From Bacteroidales bacterium (GTDB lineage Bacteria > Bacteroidota > Bacteroidia > Bacteroidales > JAAYJT01), in NCBI GenBank assembly GCA_014860575.1, contig JACZJK010000056.1, forward strand, positions 106,645 to 170,644: a DNA stretch of 64,000 bases. Reading direction: 5' to 3'. Under the pieces are notes generated by a model. That model did not search any database and was not told the origin of the DNA. It worked only from the letters and a program-made list of their open reading frames with translations. Positions within the stretch are counted from its first letter, which is position 1; each line of letters opens with the position of its first letter. The position numbers were made by a program, and so were the translations under genes. Of this stretch, positions 1 to 8,306 are shown in pieces.

Positions 1-411
1 ATTTTTCTCGTTATTTTGAATCTATCTAAATAAAACACGGGAATTATCCTTTTGTTCTGAGCTGGATTTTTTTTGAACCGTGTAAGAATGTGTAATTATA
101 TTGCTAATCATTACAATACTTCCATTTCGAATTGAAATTTGATATTATATCGTCTAATAAAATATGAGACTTTCATCAACAGTTGCGATTAATTCTTTTT
201 CTCAACAATAAGTCTGTGGAGATCCAACCCAGGTTAAGAAAAACGCAGGAATAGAGGCAGATAAGATTATTATTTCAGACTAAAGTAGCCCGACAAAAGC
301 TCTCCGGTAAGGTCTGGATCAGCTTACTAATACTGTGGAATCAGGCTTTTTGAACGATTCTCAGAAACTTGACAATGTGATAAAAAAATGAGCTGAATAG
401 GCAATACACGA
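1..411. other. Intergenic region with possible decayed reading frame
   Basis: No intact gene is seen here. On the + strand from 212 to 391 one frame reads as plausible protein interrupted by only two TAA stops (281-283 and 308-310), ending at TGA 389-391. The readable pieces include GIEADKIIISD and GLDQLTNTVESGFLNDSQKL. This looks like the remnant of a small coding region, but I do not recognise the family and it could be chance. Confidence 0.25.
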
Positions 412-936
412 TCACTCAGGATTTTCGTGCATCAACAGTTGGCTCAGAATATCATCTGTTTTCATCTCAAACACATCAATAATCACTTTTGCCTGATTGT
501 AAAATTTTTCTCTTTCGATCAGGTGGCTTGTTACCGTTTCCAGCAACTCTTTTTTATCAAGCCCCTTCAGCTTTGGCCTCCGGTAACGGAAAGGTGAGTT
601 GCTGAGGCGGCTGGCAAGTACTGCCGGCGGAAGTTTTAGGTAAACGGTAGTTCCATTACGGTTCATCAAATCTATATTATTGAAGAAACAAGGCGTGCCT
701 CCACCTGTTGAGATCACAATTTTGCCGTGTTTTTCAATTACTTCCTTCAGCACTTCGTGTTCAAGCTTGCGAAAGGAATCTTCGCCGTAGCGTTCAAAAA
801 ATAGAGTGATGCTTGTACGGAATTTTTGCTCGAAATATTCATCCAGGTCAATGAAATCCAGCTTCAACTTGTTTGCAAGTCTCTTGCCAAGTGTGGATTT
901 CCCGCTACCCATATAACCGGTTAAGAATATTCTCAT
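412..936 (-). CDS. aroK: Shikimate kinase
   Basis: Cytosolic enzyme that phosphorylates shikimate at the 3-hydroxyl with ATP, in the chorismate pathway to aromatic amino acids. The 174-residue length is normal for the family. The Walker A motif GYMGSGKST is at residues 7-15, the shikimate-binding aspartates are in DLDEYF (30-35), the conserved arginine is in FRKLEHE (R56), and the GGG loop is STGGGTP (77-83). The RYRRP segment near residue 118 fits the lid arginine region. The start is the ATG whose product opens MRIFLTGYMG, as in Bacteroidota homologues. It stands alone, divergent from recQ, with about 190 bp of low-complexity repeat DNA between them. Identification is firm. Confidence 0.95.
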   Translation of the reverse strand: MRIFLTGYMGSGKSTLGKRLANKLKLDFIDLDEYFEQKFRTSITLFFERYGEDSFRKLEHEVLKEVIEKHGKIVISTGGGTPCFFNNIDLMNRNGTTVYLKLPPAVLASRLSNSPFRYRRPKLKGLDKKELLETVTSHLIEREKFYNQAKVIIDVFEMKTDDILSQLLMHENPE

Positions 937-1014
937 CAGCTTTCAGTGAAAGGGTAAAAATAGCAAAAAGCACTCGTCTACGTTTGTATGTGCCGGAATT
1001 GTGTAATTTTAATT

Positions 1015-1120
1015 TTTGAACCAGCAACCAGAACAACTGTATGACAACCATATGACAATTGTATGACCCAAATCGAGTAACCAGCAACCAGTAACCATTA
1101 ACCAGCAACCAACAACCACT
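1015..1120. repeat. Low-complexity phrase repeat between aroK and recQ
   Basis: The spacer is built of repeated short phrases: CCAGCAACCAG and AGTAACCA variants, flanking a block (1033-1074) of TGTATGAC/ATATGAC units. The same block recurs at 23975-24017 and in reverse at 39046-39106. No protein is supported here. Confidence 0.7.
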
Positions 1121-1129
1121 CATCCTCCC

Positions 1130-3049
1130 ATGCCACTAAAAAACATTTTAGTAAAATACTGGGGCCATTCAGCTTTCAGGCCTTTGCAGGAAGAGATCAT
1201 TCAATCTGTTCTGGATGGGAAAGATACGCTTGCATTGTTGCCGACAGGAGGAGGTAAATCCATCTGCTTCCAGGTTCCTGCCTTGGCAAAAGAAGGCTTG
1301 TGTTTGGTGATCACACCTTTGATTGCACTTATGCAGGACCAGGTTGAAAATCTCAAGCGCAAAAATATCAATGCCGTAGCAATCTACAGCGGGATGCACC
1401 GCAACCAGATCGAACTCGCGTTGGATAATTGTATGTTTGGCGATGTTAAATTCCTGTATCTCTCACCAGAACGGCTTGAAACAGAAAAGTTCCGCGCGGT
1501 GTTGAACCGGCTGAATGTAAATATCATTGCTGTTGATGAGGCACATTGCATTTCGCAATGGGGATATGACTTCAGGCCGCCTTACCTCCGCATTGCCGCC
1601 ATCAGGGAGTTTTTGCCCAATGTTCCGGTGCTGGCCTTAACAGCCACCGCCACTCCCGATGTTGTAAAAGACATCCAGGAAAAATTAGGGTTCGCAAAAG
1701 AAAATCTTTTTCAGAAAAGCTTTGAGCGAACCAATCTAACCTATGTGGTTCAAAATGAAGAGAACAAACTGGGGCGCCTGCTTAAAATCTGCAACCGTAT
1801 TCAGGGGACTGGCATTGTGTATGTCCGTAATCGTCGGCGAACCAAGGAGATTTCAGATTTTCTGAATACCCAGAAGATTTCATCCGACTTTTATCATGCC
1901 GGCCTTGATCCTGCCACCCGGGATAAGCGCCAGACAGCCTGGATGAATGGCCAAACGAGGGTTGTTGTCTCAACCAATGCTTTTGGGATGGGGATTGATA
2001 AACCCAATGTGCGTTTTGTGGTTCACATGGATTTGCCCGATAGCCTTGAAGCGTATTTCCAGGAAGCTGGCAGGGGAGGGCGCGATGGCCTTCAATCTTA
2101 TGCCGTTGTGCTGTATGAAAATTCGGATGTTTTTGATCTCAAGCACAACCTTGCCCTTTCATACCCGGCCATTGATGTGGTAAAGAAAGTGTATCATTCG
2201 TTGGGTAATTATTTTCAGCTCGCAACCGGAGGTGGCAAAGACAGGGGATTTGACTTTGAATTATCAGAATTTTGCAATCAATACAAACTAAACCAGGTGA
2301 TAGCCTTCAATGCGTTGAAATTTCTTGAAAAAGAAGGATACATCATGCTTAGCGAAGATGTTGGAGCGCCATCTCTTGTGCATATCAAAACCAAGAAAGA
2401 AAACCTTTATCGTTTCCAGGTTGAGAACCCTGTATATGATGCGTTTATTAAACTGCTGCTACGCTCTTACAGTGGACTTTTCACGATGTTTGTGCGCATC
2501 AGCGAAGCAGAAATTGCCCGTCGTATGCCCATGCAGTTAAGCGATGTTATTAAAACCTTGCAGGTGCTGAACCAATTCGGACTTATCACCTATGTGCCCC
2601 GAAAAAACAAACCGCAGCTTATTTATCTTACCGAACGCCTCGATGTCAGCTCATTGCAAATATCAAAACAGCACTATCACGACCGCATGAAATCGGCGGA
2701 AAAGCGAGTTGAAAGCGTGATCAATTACGTGAGTGGTACAAATAAATGCCGGAGTCAGCTCTTGCTGGAGTATTTTGGTGAAAAAAGCAGCCAGCGTTGT
2801 GGCAGATGCGATGTATGCATTGAGCGCAATAAACTTGAACTAAGCGACTTTGAGTTCAAAAAAGTGGCTGAACAACTTGAACCCCTCATCACAGGCAAGG
2901 CTTTGAACCTTGAAGAAATTGTTGACAGCATCAAAGGCCTGAACGACGACAAAGTAATAAAGGCATTTCGCTGGCTGCTTGATAACGATAAAATAGTTGC
3001 CACGGCTGACAATCGCTTTTTTTGGGCAAGGAAGGGGAATGGGGAGTAG
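1130..3049 (+). CDS. recQ: ATP-dependent DNA helicase RecQ
   Basis: 3'-5' superfamily 2 DNA helicase acting in recombination and replication-fork repair. Motif I TGGGKS lies at residues 39-44, the DEAH box at 136-139 followed by the RecQ loop CISQWGYDFRP, and motif VI QEAGRGGRDG from residue 311. The RecQ-C-terminal zinc site is visible as Cys540, Cys557, Cys560 and Cys563. At 639 residues it matches RecQ in length. The last about 50 residues (LNLEEIVDSI to FFWARK) look like a small winged-helix segment rather than a classical HRDC domain, so this is probably the HRDC-less Bacteroidota form. The ATG at 1130 is chosen because the upstream DNA is repeat-derived. Transcribed alone. Confidence 0.95.
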   Translation: MPLKNILVKYWGHSAFRPLQEEIIQSVLDGKDTLALLPTGGGKSICFQVPALAKEGLCLVITPLIALMQDQVENLKRKNINAVAIYSGMHRNQIELALDNCMFGDVKFLYLSPERLETEKFRAVLNRLNVNIIAVDEAHCISQWGYDFRPPYLRIAAIREFLPNVPVLALTATATPDVVKDIQEKLGFAKENLFQKSFERTNLTYVVQNEENKLGRLLKICNRIQGTGIVYVRNRRRTKEISDFLNTQKISSDFYHAGLDPATRDKRQTAWMNGQTRVVVSTNAFGMGIDKPNVRFVVHMDLPDSLEAYFQEAGRGGRDGLQSYAVVLYENSDVFDLKHNLALSYPAIDVVKKVYHSLGNYFQLATGGGKDRGFDFELSEFCNQYKLNQVIAFNALKFLEKEGYIMLSEDVGAPSLVHIKTKKENLYRFQVENPVYDAFIKLLLRSYSGLFTMFVRISEAEIARRMPMQLSDVIKTLQVLNQFGLITYVPRKNKPQLIYLTERLDVSSLQISKQHYHDRMKSAEKRVESVINYVSGTNKCRSQLLLEYFGEKSSQRCGRCDVCIERNKLELSDFEFKKVAEQLEPLITGKALNLEEIVDSIKGLNDDKVIKAFRWLLDNDKIVATADNRFFWARKGNGE

Positions 3050-3439
3050 TGAATGGTGTTGGGTTAATTTGTCAATTGGTTAATCGGTTTGGAGTATTGG
3101 AGTGATGGAGTAATGGGGTAATGGATTTGTTAATTCAAAATTCCAGATTTAAGATTCGTAAATCTACAAATGATAGCCATTTTGAATCGAACTTTGGATT
3201 TCGGACTTTGATCCTTGGTTGATTAGCGCACAGTATACTCAAGGCCGATAGCCTCGCCAGAGGCTAAATATTGGTAGCGAATGATGATCAGCAAACAGTA
3301 TCTTCAAAACCGATAGCCCCGCCAGGGGCTAAATGTTGGTAGAAAAAAAATAATCCCAAATCCGTTAAGCCCGCCAGCGGCGGGCGACATGTATTTATTT
3401 CTTTTTTAGCAATTTCATTTTCTTTTTTCGGATTCATTT
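3050..3439. repeat. Intergenic repeat cluster with REP-like hairpins
   Basis: Of the roughly 390 bp, 3090-3130 is a GGAGTAATGG-type phrase repeat. Positions 3228-3397 hold hairpin units: AGCCTCGCCAGAGGCT (3250-3265) and AGCCCCGCCAGGGGCT (3315-3330), each followed by AAATRTTGGTAG, then CCCGCCAGCGGCGGG (3370-3384) followed by CGACATGTATTTATT. The same architecture recurs at 42745-42840. No coding signal was seen. Confidence 0.75.
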
Positions 3440-4345
3440 TTATTGATTCCGTGTTTTATTGCCATAAGCCCACACCAGAAAATCCTTCATTGCAATAGCC
3501 CAGGTTTCAGGATGATGTTTCCCGCCCTCAATTTCCAGGTATTTTATTCTTTCGCCGTTCAGGATATTTTGTTTCTCCAGCTCTTTGATCAGGTCGAGTG
3601 TATCATCAATAGAATCAATAACACCGTTGCCATTGCGGTCGCTTTTTTCATCGAGGGTTCCGGTTTGAAACCAAAATTTTAAGCTGGCAGGAGCATTTTC
3701 AGTTGTACGAACTATATCATGTGCAATTCTGAATCTATCAACATTCCGCCCTTTTTTCCACTCTCGTGTTCGCCACCAGAAACTACCGGAAAAGCAACCT
3801 ACATTTCCAAAATGATCAGAGTTGTTCCAAGCAATGTCAAAAGCTGATAGCGCTCCCAGGCTGTAGCCTGCGATGCTATTGTGCGAACTTTTTTCAGAAA
3901 CTGGTAGCCAGGTTCCCAAATGTGGAATGAATTCGTGCAATAAAAATCGGGTGTATAATCCAGCCTTGGAACCCCGCCCCGCATAGTCGCCTTGTTGCGC
4001 AATCCCGTATTCCTGCATTCTTTCACCGGCATAAACTCCGGCGACAATGATGGGTTCTATCAGGTTCTCACCGGTTAATAATTCAAGTGTTTCTTTGATC
4101 TTTATCGAACCGCTTTCCTGACCATCGTTCAGGATCAGCAAAGGGTATGTTTTGCCTGCGATCAAAACTTCCGGGTAGAAGACTTTATAAGTGATTCTCC
4201 GATCCAGGGCTTTACTTTTACAGTAAGCTTTGAGTTTTTCAGTGTAGCGCAATTTCTTTCCGTTGTGTTGTAAGGCGTGGAACAATATTACACTCTTTTT
4301 GTTTATTGCGAATGATTTCAAAACATGTTCTCTGTTTTCATGCAA
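3440..4345 (-). CDS. Putative esterase (alpha/beta hydrolase, Fes/PF00756 type)
   Basis: A 301-residue alpha/beta hydrolase of the putative esterase family that includes enterochelin esterase-like and S-formylglutathione hydrolase-like proteins. The substrate is not identifiable. The nucleophile elbow is GYSLGA, followed by FDIAWNNSDHFGNVGCFSGSF-like family sequence. A candidate catalytic His is in GGKHHPETW near the C terminus. There is no evident signal peptide, so it is probably cytosolic. An odd feature is the DRNGNGVIDSIDD segment, which matches the pattern of a calcium-binding EF-hand or dockerin loop inserted near the expected catalytic acid. It is divergent from the amidoligase cassette, with only 39 bp between starts, so the two may share a promoter region. 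Confidence 0.8.
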   Translation of the reverse strand: MHENREHVLKSFAINKKSVILFHALQHNGKKLRYTEKLKAYCKSKALDRRITYKVFYPEVLIAGKTYPLLILNDGQESGSIKIKETLELLTGENLIEPIIVAGVYAGERMQEYGIAQQGDYAGRGSKAGLYTRFLLHEFIPHLGTWLPVSEKSSHNSIAGYSLGALSAFDIAWNNSDHFGNVGCFSGSFWWRTREWKKGRNVDRFRIAHDIVRTTENAPASLKFWFQTGTLDEKSDRNGNGVIDSIDDTLDLIKELEKQNILNGERIKYLEIEGGKHHPETWAIAMKDFLVWAYGNKTRNQ

Positions 4346-4384
4346 TGAATATTAACCAATCCAAATCCGGCAAAAACTGACTTT

Positions 4385-5107
4385 ATGCAAGAAACTACAC
4401 ATAAATGGTTCTCCAACAATATTGGCGCTGAGATTACTACGCTTTCATTTGGCCATGCCGGATTTCCGGTTGTACTTTTTCCAACTTCAATGGGAACCTA
4501 TTATGAGAACAAGGATTTTAAGCTGGTAGAATCGGCACGCTGGTTCATTGAGCAGGGATTAATTAAGATTTATTGCCCCGACAGTGTGGATCGCCAAAGT
4601 TGGTACAACAAAGGCATTCATCCCTTTGATCGTGCCAGGAACCACATCTGGTATGATAAATTCCTGCTTGAAGAGCTGGTGCCGCTGGTTCGGAATGAAA
4701 CCGCTGTGCAACGTATAGCATTTGCAGGGTGTAGCTTTGGCGCTTACCATGCCATGAACTTTGCTTTCAAACACCCCGATGCTGCAAGTTATGTGCTTAA
4801 CATGGGCGGCGCTTACACCATCAAAGACCTTGCTGATGGCTTTCATAATGATGATATTTATTTCAACAATCCTGTTGATTTTATCCCTCAACTGAATGAT
4901 CCGCGCATCTGGGATCTTTTTGTGATCCTCGGCACCGGCGAACATGATATTTGCAAAGACGACAACCTGCAAATGGCTGAAATACTGCGAAACAAGAATA
5001 TCGAACACTGGTTGGATGTACGCCCGGGTAAGGACCACGATTGGCCAGTGTGGCGTGAAATGTTCCCTCATTATCTTTCTGCTATTACTGCCCGGCAATT
5101 TCGCTAA
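4385..5107 (+). CDS. Esterase family protein, first gene of the amidoligase cassette
   Basis: A 240-residue alpha/beta hydrolase of the PF00756 esterase type. The nucleophile motif is GCSFGA, followed by YHAMNFAFKHPD. GTGEHDICKDDN probably contributes the acid, and GKDHDWPVW carries the likely catalytic His. It lacks a signal peptide. It is the first of five same-strand genes ending at 9544, 39 bp ahead of the ATP-grasp gene. Its place there suggests it removes, transfers or hydrolyses an acyl or ester group in whatever amide-containing product the downstream ligases build. The product itself cannot be read from sequence. Family assignment is good and role is inferred. Confidence 0.8.
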   Translation: MQETTHKWFSNNIGAEITTLSFGHAGFPVVLFPTSMGTYYENKDFKLVESARWFIEQGLIKIYCPDSVDRQSWYNKGIHPFDRARNHIWYDKFLLEELVPLVRNETAVQRIAFAGCSFGAYHAMNFAFKHPDAASYVLNMGGAYTIKDLADGFHNDDIYFNNPVDFIPQLNDPRIWDLFVILGTGEHDICKDDNLQMAEILRNKNIEHWLDVRPGKDHDWPVWREMFPHYLSAITARQFR

Positions 5108-5146
5108 TTTTGAATATTCCTTCATAAAACCAAAACCACAAAAACA

Positions 5147-6154
5147 ATGAAGAAAATCGGAATTTTATTCGGGATGGAAAATACTTTCCCACAGGCATTC
5201 ATAGAAGAAGTAAACAGGCAAAACATCAAAGGCATCCAGGCCGAAGCAGTCAGCATTGACCAGGTTAAGCAGGGCGAATCTAGCGGTTATGCAGTAATCA
5301 TTGACCGCATTTCGCAGGATGTTCCCTTTTACCGGGCCTTTTTGAAAAATGCAGCAATTTCAGGTACTGCCGTCATCAACAACCCATTCTGGTGGAGCGC
5401 CGATGAGAAATTCTTTAACAATGCCTTGGCCGTCAAAATCGGGGTTCCGGTTCCGAAAACGGTATTGCTTCCATCGCATGAGCGGCCCACTGACACTTCT
5501 GAGAATTCTTTCAGAAACATGGCCTTTCCGCTTAGTTGGAATGAGATTTTTAGCCACATCGGATTTCCTGCCTACATGAAACCCCATGCCGGCGGAGGTT
5601 GGAAAAGTGTTTACAAAGTGAACAATGAAGAAGAAGCTTTCCGGGCCTTAAGCGAAACCGGGCAGTTGGTCATGATGATCCAGGAAGAGATTCAGTTTAC
5701 AGAATATTTCAGGTGTTATTGCATTGGTGGGAAATATGTAAAGGTTATGCAGTACGAACCGCGAAACCCCTTCCACCTCAGGTATGTGATTGACGGGCCA
5801 AAGCCATCCGCAAAACTCATTAAATTGGTTGAAAATTACGTACTGAAATTGAATCATGCCCTCGGCTATGATTTTAACACAGTTGAATTCGCTGTCAGGG
5901 ATGGCATTCCTTACGCTATTGATTTTTGTAACCCGGCGCCTGATGCAGATATTAAATCCGTAGGACAGGAAAACTTTGATTGGGTCATAAAGCACGCCGC
6001 AATGTATGCGATTGAGCGAGCTAAAGCCCAGAAAGACGGAGTGTTGAACCTCACCTGGGGAACCTTCGTCAAAGCTGCTGTTGATGGTCATGCACCTGAC
6101 GGATCGCAAAAAGAAAAGCCTGCAAGCGGGAAAGCCAAAGCCGGTAAAAAGTAA
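5147..6154 (+). CDS. ATP-grasp ligase (RimK-like), amidoligase cassette
   Basis: A 335-residue ATP-grasp enzyme. Such enzymes activate a carboxylate as acyl phosphate and couple it to an amine or thiol. The glycine-rich ATP loop is KPHAGGGWKSVYKV. The conserved acidic/Asn metal site is in VEFAVRDGIPYAIDFCNPAP, near residue 255, typical of the ATP-grasp C-terminal lobe. The N-terminal third is a pre-ATP-grasp domain. The C terminus is a Lys/Ala/Gly-rich tail (EKPASGKAKAGKK), perhaps disordered. It is followed after 43 bp by the GCS2-type ligase. Two ATP-grasp enzymes, a GCS2 ligase and a glutamine amidotransferase in one operon point to stepwise peptide or amide assembly outside the ribosome. 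Confidence 0.85.
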   Translation: MKKIGILFGMENTFPQAFIEEVNRQNIKGIQAEAVSIDQVKQGESSGYAVIIDRISQDVPFYRAFLKNAAISGTAVINNPFWWSADEKFFNNALAVKIGVPVPKTVLLPSHERPTDTSENSFRNMAFPLSWNEIFSHIGFPAYMKPHAGGGWKSVYKVNNEEEAFRALSETGQLVMMIQEEIQFTEYFRCYCIGGKYVKVMQYEPRNPFHLRYVIDGPKPSAKLIKLVENYVLKLNHALGYDFNTVEFAVRDGIPYAIDFCNPAPDADIKSVGQENFDWVIKHAAMYAIERAKAQKDGVLNLTWGTFVKAAVDGHAPDGSQKEKPASGKAKAGKK

Positions 6155-6197
6155 TACAGAGAATCAAACTGTTGCCAAACCATTAAACCAACACGTT

Positions 6198-7298
6198 ATG
6201 TCTGACTTCTCAATTGGAATAGAAGAGGAATACATGATCCTCGACCCGGAAACCCGCGAACTGACCTCTCACGATCAGAAAATCGTTGAGATTGCCTCCA
6301 AACTGCTCGACGATCAGGTAAAAGCAGAAATGCATCAGGCAGTAGTTGAAGCCGGTACCAGTATCTGCGAAAATATCAAGGAAGCGAAAAAGGAAATCTG
6401 TATGCTCCGGAAAAATATTGCGGAAATAGCCCATAGCCTTGGTTTCAGGCTGGGCGCTTCGGGTTCGCACCCATTTTCTCATTTTACCAATCAACTGATC
6501 ACCCCCAATCCACGTTACGACCAGATTGTGAATGAACTACAGGAAGCCGCAAGATCAAATCTTATTTTTGGCTTGCACGTGCATGTGGGTGTTAGCGATC
6601 GCAACATGGCCATGCATATTGCCAATACCATGCGTTATTTCCTGCCGCATATTTACGCGCTTTCAGTCAATTCGCCCTTCTGGGAAGGACGGAACACCGG
6701 TTATATGTCGTTCCGCTCAAAAGTTTTTGAACGCTTTCCGCGAACCGGAATTCCCGATTATTTTACCAGCTACGACGATTACACCCGCTACATAAAATTG
6801 CTCGTAAAAACCGGCTGTATTGACAATGCCAAGAAAATCTGGTGGGATTTGCGGGTGCATCCTTTTTACCCGACCATTGAATTCAGAATTTGCGACATCC
6901 CTACACGGGTTGAAGCAAGCGTTTGCCTGGCTGCATTGTTCCAGGCTTTGGTCTACAAACTGTATAAACTTCGCCTAAGAAATGTTACATTCATCAATTA
7001 CCAGCGGGCACTGATCAATGAAAATAAGTGGCGGGCTTCGCGTTACGGCATTGATGGAAAGCTGATTGATTTTGGCAAGGAAGAAGAAGTACGTACGCGC
7101 GTGCTCATCATGGAATTGCTCGATTTTGTTGACGATGTACTGGTTGAACTCGACAGCCGTGAAGAAATTAATTACATCTATACGATCCTGAAGGAAGGAA
7201 CCGGCGCCGATAAGCAACTCGCTGTATTTGAGAAAACCAAAAGCCTCGAAGCTGTGGTTGATTATATCATTGAAGAATCTGTGCAGGGACTTGATTGA
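6198..7298 (+). CDS. Carboxylate-amine ligase, GCS2/YbdK family
   Basis: A 366-residue member of the glutamate-cysteine ligase type 2 family, which forms a gamma-glutamyl-type or related amide bond with ATP. The conserved N-terminal GIEEEYMILDP, GSHPFS, GLHVHVGV, NSPFWEGRNTGYMSFR and IEFRICDIPT motifs are all present, covering the metal and ATP ligands. The ATG at 6198 (product MSDFSIGIEEEY) is chosen. An in-frame start at 6081 would overlap the previous gene by 74 bp and add 39 residues with no family similarity. Whether it makes gamma-glutamylcysteine or another amide cannot be told. No glutathione synthetase of standard type is adjacent, and the cassette context argues for a specialised substrate. 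Confidence 0.88.
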   Translation: MSDFSIGIEEEYMILDPETRELTSHDQKIVEIASKLLDDQVKAEMHQAVVEAGTSICENIKEAKKEICMLRKNIAEIAHSLGFRLGASGSHPFSHFTNQLITPNPRYDQIVNELQEAARSNLIFGLHVHVGVSDRNMAMHIANTMRYFLPHIYALSVNSPFWEGRNTGYMSFRSKVFERFPRTGIPDYFTSYDDYTRYIKLLVKTGCIDNAKKIWWDLRVHPFYPTIEFRICDIPTRVEASVCLAALFQALVYKLYKLRLRNVTFINYQRALINENKWRASRYGIDGKLIDFGKEEEVRTRVLIMELLDFVDDVLVELDSREEINYIYTILKEGTGADKQLAVFEKTKSLEAVVDYIIEESVQGLD

Positions 7299-7299
7299 A

Positions 7300-7472
7300 A
7301 AGTTGGCAATTGGCAGTGGCAGTAGCAGTAGCAGTCTCAGTAGATAGTAATTTAAAGCTTAACTTTGCATCCTTGAACATTGAACTTTGAACCCGGAAAT
7401 TTGAACCCAAAACGCCGAACACCGAACGCCACTTCGACAAGCTCAGTTTCCGGAACCTTGAACCTTGAACCT
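7300..7472. repeat. Phrase-repeat spacer inside the amidoligase cassette
   Basis: The 174-bp gap between the GCS2 and amidotransferase genes is made of repeated words: GCAGTAGCAGTAGCAG, then TTGAACCTTGAACC and CCGAACACCGAACGCC variants. The GAACCTTGAACC family recurs at 24040-24080. The open frame that reads through it (from 7380) is not counted as protein. Confidence 0.65.
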
Positions 7473-8306
7473 ATGACTCAGACTTCTTTCCGCTTTGCGA
7501 TGATTGATATGTACGATGGCCACGAAAACCAGGGCAAACGCTCTATTGAAACCATCGTTCATGAATTCGCGAAGTCTTTTAACCTTGATCTCACATACGA
7601 TATTTTTGATACCCGCGGCAAAGGGGAAATTCCTGATTTGTCGTACGATGCCTACCTTTCAACCGGAGGACCGGGAAGTCCGCTGGACAGCGAAGGCTCT
7701 CATTGGGAAGCGAAGTTTTTCAACTTCGTGGAGCAACTTAGAGCCCATAACCGCAGCGCTGCTGAGAATAAGAAACCTCTTTTTCTGATTTGCCACTCAT
7801 TCCAGGTTTTCTGCCGGCATTATGGACTTGCCAGGGTCGGACTGCGAAAGTCAACAAGCTTTGGTGTGTTTCCGATCCATAAAACTTCCTTTGGAAAGGA
7901 AGAACCTTTTTTCAATAATCTTCCTGATCCATTTTGGGCAGCGGATCACCGCGATTACCAGGTCACCAAAGTTGACTTTGAAAAAATGGAAGAGTTTGGA
8001 GCTAAACTGCTTTGCCGCGAAAAAATCCGGCCTCTTGTTCCTCTCGAAAGAGCGGTGATGGCCGTCAGATTTTCCGACTATATTTTCGGAACCCAATTCC
8101 ACCCCGAAGCCGATCCTGTTGGCATGCTTCATTACTTTTCGATGCCCGAAAAACGCGAACAGATCATTGAGAAATATGGAGAGGACAAGTTTGAGCACAT
8201 GATTGCCCACCTGAATGTTCCCGGCCATCTGGTTCTTACACGCAACACCGTTTTACCTTCATTTCTTGAATCTGCGCTCACATACAAAATGATATTGCAG
8301 GCATGA
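7473..8306 (+). CDS. Class I glutamine amidotransferase-like protein, amidoligase cassette
   Basis: A 277-residue class I glutamine amidotransferase (GMP synthase-like GATase1). The family hydrolyses glutamine and delivers ammonia. The oxyanion strand motif STGGPGSP is near residue 65, the nucleophile is Cys107 in LICHSFQ, and the His-Glu pair is His210/Glu212 in GTQFHPEAD, so the full triad is intact. There is no fused synthetase domain, so the ammonia acceptor must be a partner, plausibly one of the neighbouring ATP-grasp enzymes. ATG 7473 is taken because the sequence ahead of it is repeat-derived. Its stop overlaps the next gene's start as ATGA (8303-8306), which indicates translational coupling. 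Confidence 0.85.
   Translation: MTQTSFRFAMIDMYDGHENQGKRSIETIVHEFAKSFNLDLTYDIFDTRGKGEIPDLSYDAYLSTGGPGSPLDSEGSHWEAKFFNFVEQLRAHNRSAAENKKPLFLICHSFQVFCRHYGLARVGLRKSTSFGVFPIHKTSFGKEEPFFNNLPDPFWAADHRDYQVTKVDFEKMEEFGAKLLCREKIRPLVPLERAVMAVRFSDYIFGTQFHPEADPVGMLHYFSMPEKREQIIEKYGEDKFEHMIAHLNVPGHLVLTRNTVLPSFLESALTYKMILQA

Noticed and set aside
1015..1120. Possible CRISPR array from regularly repeated words
   Set aside because: Words are short, imperfect and not separated by unique spacers of fixed length, and there are no cas genes.
4559..5125. 188-codon - strand frame opposite the esterase
   Set aside because: Antisense to a well-supported alpha/beta hydrolase and without recognisable domains.
6081..6197. 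N-terminal extension of the GCS2 ligase
   Set aside because: It would overlap the preceding gene by 74 bp and adds no family sequence; ATG 6198 starts directly before the conserved GIEEEY motif.
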